A stretch of 64,000 nucleotides of DNA from Undibacterium sp. KW1 (GTDB lineage Bacteria; Pseudomonadota; Gammaproteobacteria; Burkholderiales; Burkholderiaceae_D), in contig NZ_AP018439.1 of NCBI RefSeq assembly GCF_009937955.1, positions 496,001 to 560,000 on the forward strand. Direction: 5' to 3'. A model generated the notes under the pieces. It worked only from the letters and a program-made list of their open reading frames with translations. It did no database searches and had not been told where the DNA came from. Position numbers and translations under genes: made by a program. This document shows, piece after piece, positions 29,429-37,808 of the stretch. Numbering within the stretch: the stretch's first letter is position 1; every line of letters starts with the position of its first letter.

Positions 29429-30067
29429 ATGACTTTGCGTTTAGGCGATATCGCCCCAGATTTCGAGCAGGATTCTTCTATTGGCCCTTTGAAATTTCAT
29501 GAGTGGGCAGGCAATTCCTGGGTAGTCTTGTTCTCCCACCCTGCTGACTTTACACCGGTCTGCACGACAGAGTTGGGCCTGACTGCAAAGCTCAAGCCAG
29601 AGTTTGACAAGCGCAATGTAAAAGCCATCGCCTTGTCAGTTGATGGCGCTGAATCTCATTTGCAATGGATCAAGGATATTGAAGACACGCAAAAGACTGT
29701 CGTCGGTTTTCCTATCGTTGCTGATGCTGACAAGAAAGTTGCAGCACTGTATGACATGATCCACCCTAACCAGTCTGAGACTGTCACGGTGCGTTCCTTG
29801 TTCGTCATCGATCCGAACAAAAAAGTCCGCCTCATCATCACTTACCCGCTGACTACAGGCCGTAATTTTGATGAAGTCTTGCGCGTCATTGATGCCCTGC
29901 AATTGACGGATGGCTATACAGTTGCGACACCAGGTAACTGGCGTGATGGTGATGATGTCATCATTCCTCTGTCTATCAAGGATGAAGAAGTCATCAAGCA
30001 AAAATATCCTAAAGGTTATACTGCTGCACGCCCGTATCTGCGAGTTACACCACAGCCAAATAAGTGA
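29429..30067 (+). CDS. 1-Cys peroxiredoxin (Prx6 type)
   Basis: 212 residues from MTLRLGD; the ORF's earlier TTG would waste the GGAG site. The peroxidatic Cys lies in HPADFTPVCTTELG near residue 45. It is the only cysteine in the protein, so this is a 1-Cys enzyme of the Prx6/AhpC-TSA group that needs an external thiol for reduction. The long C-terminal domain (PGNWRDGDDVIIP, KGYTAARPYLR) is typical. It reduces hydrogen peroxide or lipid peroxides in the cytoplasm. It has its own promoter and terminator. Confidence 0.93.
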   Translation: MTLRLGDIAPDFEQDSSIGPLKFHEWAGNSWVVLFSHPADFTPVCTTELGLTAKLKPEFDKRNVKAIALSVDGAESHLQWIKDIEDTQKTVVGFPIVADADKKVAALYDMIHPNQSETVTVRSLFVIDPNKKVRLIITYPLTTGRNFDEVLRVIDALQLTDGYTVATPGNWRDGDDVIIPLSIKDEEVIKQKYPKGYTAARPYLRVTPQPNK

Positions 30068-30097
30068 GCCAATAAGTAAGTCATGCCTTGCGCATAA

Positions 30098-30133
30098 ACA
30101 AAAGCCACGATTGATTCGTGGCTTTTGTTTTTT
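30098..30133. terminator. Terminator between the convergent peroxiredoxin and exonuclease I genes
   Basis: A perfect 13-bp stem (30098-30110 with 30116-30128, core AAAGCCACGA) is followed by T on the plus strand. The A run on the other side could let it serve the minus strand as well. Confidence 0.85.
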
Positions 30134-30151
30134 CAGCGCGGCAAATAAAAA

Positions 30152-31588
30152 CTATCGCGACGGCACTATCATTTCAGCATAGTCATACAAGGCACCCAAA
30201 ATTTCTTCTGCCGCTTCGTCTGCCGATTCTGACAGAGTATCGATTTCATTGAAATACATCTCCACCGTCCTTGCATTGCCTGCACCATCGAGCAGACGTG
30301 CCGCCCGGTGTTCTTCCCAGCTTTCCTGCTCTTCCATGCTCAGGCTGTCATGGAAGTTGCGGGCGCGGTAGCGGAATAATAATTCAGCCAGGCGCGGGTC
30401 CTGGAAGCTGGTACTGGCCTTGGCGAGCTGCACGCCATTCATACGGCGTAAATCATTCAAGAGACGGCGGTCACCGGCACCGACAAAGCCACCGTACAAG
30501 TCTTCATCGACATCACTGGCGGCTGCCTCCGGGCGCGCATACACTTGTTCCCATATCGCCTTGGCAGCGTCAGGCAGGGAAGCAGCTTTTTCGGCGTGCT
30601 GCTGTACCAGAGCCATATCTATCTTCCAGTGTTCTGCCATGGATGCTGACAAGGTTTTTAAATTGCCAATGACGATGGGTGATTTGTTGATATGTATGCT
30701 TTTCACAGGCAGGCGCTGTATGCCTTCAGGCAAGGCATCGCTCTTGCTGAACATGCGTAGCTGTATCGTTTCTGCATCCAGGCCCGCCAGCTGTGTAGGA
30801 TCATGCGACAGGTCCCAGGCGATGACTTCATTCTTGTTCTTGGGGTGCATGGCCAGCGGCCACATAACGGCCAGGCAACCACGCTCGGTAGGGAACATGC
30901 CGGAAATATGCAGGAAAGGTTTGTCCAGCACGGGCATGCCTATTTCAGCGGCGGCCTTGTCTTTCTTGTGCAAGGCAAAACAAAACTCGAACAGCTTGGG
31001 CTGACGCTCGCGTATCAGGCGCGCCAGTGCTATCGTGGCACGCACATCTGACAGGGCATCATGCGCAGCTTCATGTGCAATCCCATTCTCCTTGGTCAGG
31101 TGTTCAAGGCGGAAGCTGGGCTTGCCTTCATCATTCTTTGGCCAGTTGATACCATCCGGACGCAGGGCATAACAGGTTCGCACCATGTCCATGATGTCCC
31201 AGCGGCCACAATTGTTTTGCCATTCGCGCGCATACGGGTCGATCAGGTTGCGCCAGAACATGAAGCGGGTAATTTCATCATCGAAGCGTATGGTGTTATA
31301 GCCCACGCCTATGGTGCCGGTCTTGCCGAGTTCCTGTTCTATCTTTGCTGCAAACTCATGCTCGGGTATGCCGCGCTCCAGGCAGGTTTGTGGCGTGATA
31401 TGAGTGATCAGGCAAGATTGCGGGTCAGGCAAAAAATCATTGGCAGGCTGGCAGTACAGCATGACAGGTTTGCCGATTTCATTGAGCTCGGCATCGGTGC
31501 GTATGGCAGCAAATTGCGCGGGTCTGTCGCGCCGGGCGACTGCACCAAAGGTTTCATAGTCATGCCAGAGAAAGGTATGTTCTTGCAT
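30152..31588 (-). CDS. sbcB: Exodeoxyribonuclease I
   Basis: 478 residues, family size. It degrades single-stranded DNA from the 3' end and takes part in recombination and mismatch repair. The DEDDh exonuclease core is visible: HDYETFG near residue 9, GYNTIRFDDEITRFMFWRNL and HEAAHDALSDV near 175-185. The C-terminal SH3-like and helical parts are present (LFRYRARNFHDSLS). Monocistronic as far as I can see. Confidence 0.95.
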   Translation of the reverse strand: MQEHTFLWHDYETFGAVARRDRPAQFAAIRTDAELNEIGKPVMLYCQPANDFLPDPQSCLITHITPQTCLERGIPEHEFAAKIEQELGKTGTIGVGYNTIRFDDEITRFMFWRNLIDPYAREWQNNCGRWDIMDMVRTCYALRPDGINWPKNDEGKPSFRLEHLTKENGIAHEAAHDALSDVRATIALARLIRERQPKLFEFCFALHKKDKAAAEIGMPVLDKPFLHISGMFPTERGCLAVMWPLAMHPKNKNEVIAWDLSHDPTQLAGLDAETIQLRMFSKSDALPEGIQRLPVKSIHINKSPIVIGNLKTLSASMAEHWKIDMALVQQHAEKAASLPDAAKAIWEQVYARPEAAASDVDEDLYGGFVGAGDRRLLNDLRRMNGVQLAKASTSFQDPRLAELLFRYRARNFHDSLSMEEQESWEEHRAARLLDGAGNARTVEMYFNEIDTLSESADEAAEEILGALYDYAEMIVPSR

Positions 31589-31646
31589 TGGAAATTAAAA
31601 TTAATTTGTTGAATTGGTCTTCTCAGACCGCATTTTATCCGGCATC

Positions 31647-32741
31647 TCAATCAAGGCGACGGCTGGCGCGGTCTTCGAGATAGCGCTGACTACGGAAATA
31701 AATCAGCAAGAACACGACAATGGCACCCATCGCCCCCATGGTGTACCAAAAACCCGAGGCATGCTTGAGCAGGGGCATGGCTTCAAAGTTCATACCAAAG
31801 ATGCCGGTGATCAGAGTCAGTGGCATGAACAGGGCAGTGATGACGGTCAGGGTGCGCATGATTTCACTGGTCCTGTGTGCCATCGCTGCGAAGTGGATTT
31901 GCACTGCTGACTCCAGTGATGCTTCCAGGCGGCGTGCATGGTTCAGCACGCGACTGATATGCTCCATCACATCATTGGTGCGTACCAGCAGCAAGTCCTT
32001 GGCGCGGCTATTACCGTCATGGGTATCGACGATATGGTCGCGCAATTCCTGCATGGCATCGCGCTGCTCTTCACAGAGGTTATCGAGCTTGCGCAATTCT
32101 ACCCGTGAATCGAGCAGGGCCAGCCAGTTGTTGAAGGGGCGGCGTGGGTCCAGCAAGGCGTGTTGCCAGCGGTCGAGTTGCTGGGTCAGTGGCTGGCGCA
32201 ATTCCAGGTATTGATCAACCATGGCATTCAATAGCCTTAACATCAGTTCTTCTGGCGAGGCAGGCAGGCGGCTGCCATGGGTATTGTTTTCAGCTTTGGA
32301 CTTGTAGTCCAGCAGGCGCTGCCGTGCGAGTTCCACCGTGCGGCTCTGTGCTGGGCGTACCGTGATCAGCACATTTTGCATGAGCAAAAAAGATACCGGT
32401 GTGGTGGCCAGTTTGTTCAAGGCAGCGGGTATCTTGCGCTTCACACCGTTCTTGCTGTCGCCATTGCTGTCTGTCAGTGTCAGCTTGCGGAATACCACCA
32501 TCTCATAATCTTCTGTCGCATCAAAATACGATGGATGACTAAGGTTGGTGACGTCCTTGAGGTGCAAGTCATAAATCTGTATGCCCGTTATCGCTTCAAT
32601 GCGGCTGCGCCAGGCATCGGAATCAACAATCACTTCTTCGTGACAGGTATCCAGCCATAAAAAACCGCCTGCCCTGACCAGAGCAGCCGGGGCTTCAGGG
32701 TTTTGGAATGTCTGCGTATCGTTAATGTGGAAGATGTCCAT
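31647..32741 (-). CDS. CorA-family magnesium/cobalt (or zinc) transporter
   Basis: About 364 residues from MDIFHINDTQ. A large cytoplasmic alpha/beta and helical domain is followed by two C-terminal membrane helices with the selectivity signature GMNFE at their junction (GIFGMNFEAMP). CorA-type pentamers pass Mg2+ or Co2+; ZntB relatives carry zinc with GxN variants, so metal choice is open. The start at 32741 limits overlap with the next gene upstream to about 20 bases; 32777 is also in frame. Confidence 0.9.
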   Translation of the reverse strand: MDIFHINDTQTFQNPEAPAALVRAGGFLWLDTCHEEVIVDSDAWRSRIEAITGIQIYDLHLKDVTNLSHPSYFDATEDYEMVVFRKLTLTDSNGDSKNGVKRKIPAALNKLATTPVSFLLMQNVLITVRPAQSRTVELARQRLLDYKSKAENNTHGSRLPASPEELMLRLLNAMVDQYLELRQPLTQQLDRWQHALLDPRRPFNNWLALLDSRVELRKLDNLCEEQRDAMQELRDHIVDTHDGNSRAKDLLLVRTNDVMEHISRVLNHARRLEASLESAVQIHFAAMAHRTSEIMRTLTVITALFMPLTLITGIFGMNFEAMPLLKHASGFWYTMGAMGAIVVFLLIYFRSQRYLEDRASRRLD

Positions 32742-33972
32742 GCGTCTTTTGTCGTGAAAAAATAAGCCAGAGTCCACCCAGCGAAATCAGGCAGGTGGCA
32801 GTCAGCAATGCCTGCGCTGGCGTAGATAAAGCAAAGGAATAAAACCAACTGGCAGTAAACAAGTTCATTATCAGGATACACAGTATACGCACAGTCTCAG
32901 GCAGCAGATAAATACGACCTCTCTCCATCAACCCGCCTATGCACCACAGGCCCATGACCAGCCAGCTCACATAGATGGTGGCGTTCAGCGCATTGATGTT
33001 TTTATAGACCAGCAAAAAGTGAGTTGCTGCCTCCAGCAAGAGGATGAATTGGGCTATGCAATACCAGGTCGTGGCCTTGCTCATGGACGGGTCATAAGCT
33101 GGCCTGTGAATATCGAATGTTAAAGGTGCAGATTGTGCCATAAGGTCAGCAGGACGCCAGCCCGGAGGGCGTAACCAGATCTGCAATTTATCCCGCCACC
33201 GACGTGTATTCCATGCATCGCGCCAGACTTGCTCATACACTTCCAGATTAGCCCACAAAGGGTTCCAGCTACGCAAGGGCTTGCGCGTGCCATACACGAT
33301 ATCGACATGGTCGCGTTCTTCAATGAAGGTGCCAAACAAGCGGTCCCAGACAATGAGGATGCCACCAAAATTCTTGTCCAGATACATGTCATTGACAGCA
33401 TGATGCACGCGGTGATTCGATGGCGACACAAACACGCGGTCAAACCAGCCCAGCTTGCCTATTTGCTCGGTATGCACCCAGAACTGGTACAGCAAATCGA
33501 TGAGGGCAACTGCAATAAATACATCGAGTGGAAAGCCTATCAGCGCCATCGGTAAATAAAAAATCCAGCCAAACAAAGGCCCGGTACTGGTTTGTCGCAA
33601 TGCCGTACTCAGATTGTATTGCTCGCTCTGGTGATGCACGACATGGGCTGCCCATAACAGATTGGTCTGGTGTCCCATTCTGTGCAACCAGTAGTATAAA
33701 AAATCGTAGAGCAGCAGCGCGGCGATCCATACCCAGACACTGTCTGATGGCAGGCTGAACAGTGACAGATACTTGAGCACCAGCGCATACATGCCTATGG
33801 AAAACAGTTTGGAAAACGCTCCTATGATCTGGCTCATGACACCGAGGCTCAGGCTATTGAGCGAATCATTCATGCGGTACAAATGACGCTGGCGTTTGCG
33901 CGCGACGAGAAACTCAAGAGCGATCAGGATGAAAAAAACCGGGCTGGCAAAGGTAATGATTTTTTCATGCAT
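32722..33972 (-). CDS. Sterol desaturase / fatty acid hydroxylase family protein
   Basis: About 416 residues from MHEKIITF, an integral membrane di-iron enzyme. The histidine motifs are all visible: HRMGH, HVVHH and HRVHH. After the hydroxylase core comes a C-terminal block of several more membrane helices, the arrangement seen in alkylglycerol monooxygenase (TMEM195-like) proteins. It follows the lysoplasmalogenase-like gene by about 10 bp. The reaction is probably hydroxylation of a lipid chain; ether-lipid cleavage is inference from architecture and neighbour. It is not a true sterol enzyme on any evidence here. Confidence 0.88.
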   Translation of the reverse strand: MHEKIITFASPVFFILIALEFLVARKRQRHLYRMNDSLNSLSLGVMSQIIGAFSKLFSIGMYALVLKYLSLFSLPSDSVWVWIAALLLYDFLYYWLHRMGHQTNLLWAAHVVHHQSEQYNLSTALRQTSTGPLFGWIFYLPMALIGFPLDVFIAVALIDLLYQFWVHTEQIGKLGWFDRVFVSPSNHRVHHAVNDMYLDKNFGGILIVWDRLFGTFIEERDHVDIVYGTRKPLRSWNPLWANLEVYEQVWRDAWNTRRWRDKLQIWLRPPGWRPADLMAQSAPLTFDIHRPAYDPSMSKATTWYCIAQFILLLEAATHFLLVYKNINALNATIYVSWLVMGLWCIGGLMERGRIYLLPETVRILCILIMNLFTASWFYSFALSTPAQALLTATCLISLGGLWLIFSRQKTHGHLPH

Positions 33973-33982
33973 GATCCTGGCC

Positions 33983-34663
33983 TTATTCAGAAGGGGACGA
34001 CGTGACCGAAGCTGCAATTAGCCATAGCGCCAGATAATAGCAGCTGAGGATGAGCAAGGGAGAATGTGCGATAGGCGAGTAGAAGCGGTTATACGCCAGC
34101 AGAGTGTCTGACAGCATGAAGCACAGACCACCAATCATGGCCAGACGGCCAGACATGCTGCGCAACAGCAAGCCACGGCTGATGGCTTGTGCTGTCATGC
34201 AAAGCAGCAGGCAAACGTAAACAACAACAGGTATTTGCAGGGCGGTGGGCAAGCCCGGCCAGAGTATCCATAGGTTGATGACGCCAAGGGCAGCGATACC
34301 AGCAAAAGCAAGTGGTTTGCTAGCAAAGCGGCTGTCACTGATGAGTGCTCGCAAGAAGCAGACGTGCGCCAGTAAAAAACTCAGCAGGCCACATAAAAAA
34401 CCATGGCGAAATACTGTGCCAGGTAGCATCAGAAAGATGTCACCAATCAGCGAACAGATGATCCCAATCAGTATGGCAGTTTGATAGATGCGACTGATGA
34501 CACGCTTATTTTGCCATGCAAAAAAGAAGATGGCGAGCGTCGTCAGTGGTTTGAAAACATAATGAAGATATTGCGCGCCGCTGATTTCTTTTCCCCATTC
34601 CGCACCGGCAATTGCCAGCGCAGCAAAAATGAAGATGAATGCAGCGCGCAACATCGCAGGCAT
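33983..34663 (-). CDS. YhhN/TMEM86 family protein (lysoplasmalogenase-like)
   Basis: 226 residues, about eight membrane helices, almost no soluble part. Family features include YVFKPLTTLAIFFFAW near the N-terminus and GLLSFLLAHVCF and GGLCFMLSDTLLAYNRF, whose acidic and polar residues form the presumed active site. Animal TMEM86B and a few bacterial members hydrolyse the vinyl-ether bond of lysoplasmalogens. It lies between hemB (5-bp gap) and the hydroxylase gene. Confidence 0.85.
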   Translation of the reverse strand: MPAMLRAAFIFIFAALAIAGAEWGKEISGAQYLHYVFKPLTTLAIFFFAWQNKRVISRIYQTAILIGIICSLIGDIFLMLPGTVFRHGFLCGLLSFLLAHVCFLRALISDSRFASKPLAFAGIAALGVINLWILWPGLPTALQIPVVVYVCLLLCMTAQAISRGLLLRSMSGRLAMIGGLCFMLSDTLLAYNRFYSPIAHSPLLILSCYYLALWLIAASVTSSPSE

Positions 34664-34668
34664 GGTTA

Positions 34669-35706
<1,038 letters not shown>

Positions 35707-35769
35707 TCAGATGAAAAGAATTTTATGCAGGTTAATGAAACTTTTTTTAAGTTGCAACATCTTAATGCA

Positions 35770-35884
35770 CAGGTTGGATCAACTCCACGCCTACCGCTTC
35801 TCCTCCCTGAGCGGGCACCGTGCGTCCCTATTCGTAACGGTGTTATTACCCCGGCAAAAAGACTAACTTTGCCGGGGTTTTTTT
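35770..35884 (+). ncRNA. Candidate small RNA with exposed anti-Shine-Dalgarno loop
   Basis: On the plus strand, between two minus-strand genes, several hairpins stand in a row: CCGCT/AGCGG enclosing the loop TCTCCTCCCTG, then CACCGT/ACGGTG, then a strong intrinsic terminator (35848-35884). The CTCCTCCC loop is complementary to Shine-Dalgarno sequences, as in several known regulatory RNAs. The 5' end is uncertain; TTGCAA at 35752 could be a -35 box but no good -10 follows. It is called from structure only; no family was identified. Confidence 0.45.
35848..35884 (+). terminator. Intrinsic terminator on the plus strand between hemB and engB
   Basis: ACCCCGGCAAA (35848-35858) pairs with TTTGCCGGGGT (35868-35878), followed by seven T in total. 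The U run exists only for plus-strand transcription, although the flanking genes are both on the minus strand. The engB stop codon lies in the T run. Confidence 0.8.
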
Positions 35885-36656
35885 ATTCTGCTTCAGCCGA
35901 CTTGTTTGCGCCTGCATCGGTTTCATCCGCCGCATTAATGGTATCAGCGCTATCAACGGTATCAACAGCATCAAGGGTATCAACGATGGGATCACGGTCC
36001 AGTCCCACCAGACGTTGCACGGCTGCATCGGCTTCTTCTATGCCTATGCGTTTCAGCGCAGAAAATAATTGCAGACTGAAAGGGAACAGCGGGCCTTCAT
36101 CATCCACGTAACTGTCGAGTACCGCTTTGGCTTTGCGCAAAGCATCGGTACATTCGCTGCGATTGAGTTTATCTGCCTTGGTCAAAATGCAATGGATGGG
36201 GCGACCAGTTGGTGCAAACCATTCCAGCATCTGTATATCCAGGTCAGTGAATGGGCGGCGGGCGTCCATGATCAACACCAGGGCTGCCAGTTGCGTGCGT
36301 CTTTGTACATAAGCACCGAGCAACTGGTTCCAGTGTTGCTTGGCGGCACCTGGTACCTCGGCATAGCCATAGCCTGGCAAATCCACCAGCAGGGCGCGGA
36401 TTTCATCGACCCTGGTTTCATCCTTGCGGTGCTGGCCCACATGGGCGCCACCTATGGAAAAATAATTAATATGTTGTGTGCGTCCCGGTGTTTTTGAGGC
36501 AAAACAGAGTTTTTTCTGATTACACAGGGTATTGATAGCGGTCGATTTGCCAGCGTTGGAGCGGCCAGCGAAAGCAATTTCCGGCACGTGGGTGCGCGGG
36601 AGATCGCGCAGATGATTCACCGTAGTGAAGAAGCGGGCTTGCCAGAGGATAGACAT
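35883..36656 (-). CDS. engB: Ribosome biogenesis GTPase YihA/YsxC (EngB)
   Basis: 257 residues. G1 GRSNAGKS near 31-38, G3 [12 protein letters not shown] and G4 TKADKLNR are intact. EngB helps late 50S assembly. The GTPase ends near residue 215; the remaining 40 or so residues are an acidic, repetitive tail of Asp, Thr, Ala and Val ([20 protein letters not shown]). The tail is encoded by a short imperfect DNA repeat. Divergent from the cytochrome c4 gene. Confidence 0.95.
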   Translation of the reverse strand: MSILWQARFFTTVNHLRDLPRTHVPEIAFAGRSNAGKSTAINTLCNQKKLCFASKTPGRTQHINYFSIGGAHVGQHRKDETRVDEIRALLVDLPGYGYAEVPGAAKQHWNQLLGAYVQRRTQLAALVLIMDARRPFTDLDIQMLEWFAPTGRPIHCILTKADKLNRSECTDALRKAKAVLDSYVDDEGPLFPFSLQLFSALKRIGIEEADAAVQRLVGLDRDPIVDTLDAVDTVDSADTINAADETDAGANKSAEAE

Positions 36657-36873
36657 AGAGGAAAGGAATAATGGAAAAATGCAACATAAGGCAGTAAAAA
36701 CGCCCGAAAGCTATTGTACAATAAGGGGTTAGGTCTTGGGCAGCGATTAAAACCATGTCCACATGCCAGTTTTGTACGTATTTCGTTGCAAAAAAGAGCC
36801 TTTTTACGTATCAACTCGCTGCAATATGTCGCCAATAGGGCAGATTTCTATTATTTAGTCTCAGGGTGTTTGA

Positions 36874-37572
36874 ATGAACCGTGCTTTCTTATCGTTGTCT
36901 AAGTCCATCAGCGTCGCAGTCCTGGCGGTATCGTCTTTTGCCTCTTCGGTCCATGCTAATGAAGTAGCCAAGCCAGCCAAGGCCGACCCAGTCAAAGGCG
37001 AAGCACTGTATACCAATGGTGATGCAGCCCGCGGCATTACTGCCTGCGTATCCTGCCATGGCGCAGCCGGTAATTCCACCATTGCTGCCAACCCCAAGCT
37101 GTCTGCCCAGCATGAAGCTTACCTGGTCAAGCAATTGACAGATTTTACTGGTGATACACGGAAAAATGCCATCATGACCACCTTTGCCAAGGCCATGACA
37201 GCAGATGACATGAAAAACGTTGCTGCTTACCTGGCTACGCAAAAATCCAAACCAGGCACTGCAAAAAATAAAGACATCGTTGAACTGGGCAAGCAAATCT
37301 ATCGCGGCGGTATTGCAGAGAAAAATGTTCCGGCCTGCGCTGGCTGTCATAGCCCGAATGGTGCTGGTATTCCTGCACAATTCCCGCGCATTGCAGGTCA
37401 ACATCAGGACTACACGATTGCCCAACTGACAGGTTTCCAGAACGGTTCCCGCAAGGATGGTGCAAAAATCACCGGTGCCCGCCAAAATAGTGCGCAGATG
37501 ATGACGATAGCCAAGAAAATGTCTGAAGACGAAATCAAGGCGGTTGCAGACTACGTCGCTGGTCTGAAGTAA
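36874..37572 (+). CDS. Cytochrome c4 (di-haem)
   Basis: 232 residues. A signal peptide ends around ASSVHA. Two c-type haem sites, CVSCH near residue 60 and CAGCH near 155, sit in two similar halves, each with a downstream Met as expected for cytochrome c4. It shuttles electrons in the periplasm to terminal oxidases. It is followed by its own terminator and by the ResB/CcsB assembly genes that attach its haem. Confidence 0.93.
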   Translation: MNRAFLSLSKSISVAVLAVSSFASSVHANEVAKPAKADPVKGEALYTNGDAARGITACVSCHGAAGNSTIAANPKLSAQHEAYLVKQLTDFTGDTRKNAIMTTFAKAMTADDMKNVAAYLATQKSKPGTAKNKDIVELGKQIYRGGIAEKNVPACAGCHSPNGAGIPAQFPRIAGQHQDYTIAQLTGFQNGSRKDGAKITGARQNSAQMMTIAKKMSEDEIKAVADYVAGLK

Positions 37573-37595
37573 TACATCAGGTAAAGTATTTGAGG

Positions 37596-37624
37596 AGGGG
37601 GTGGCAATAGCCATCCCCTTTTTT
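37596..37624 (+). terminator. Terminator after cytochrome c4
   Basis: A 10-bp stem (37596-37605 with 37610-37619, AGGGGGTGGC against GCCATCCCCT) over loop AATA, followed by six T counting the last stem base. Confidence 0.85.
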
Positions 37625-37808
37625 CATGATGGATGCCCGTGTAATAGCTATTCACCTGTATTCAGCCAGATTTTAATGAAGCGTGTACTATTCGTTGCGC
37701 CCGGATATTGATATAAAACACTTCCTGGCAAGGATGTTTCTTTTAACATCTGCAGCAAGCATTTTGCGCAAGCATCATCTGTCATATCCCAAGCAATAAG
37801 CAGAGAGT

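Noticed and set aside
31061..31612. 183-codon plus-strand frame antisense to exonuclease I
   Set aside because: No motif; the opposite strand encodes a complete DEDDh exonuclease.
35750..35884. 6S RNA as identity of the RNA candidate
   Set aside because: No long closed stem with a large central bubble; the short hairpins plus terminator fit a trans-acting small RNA better.
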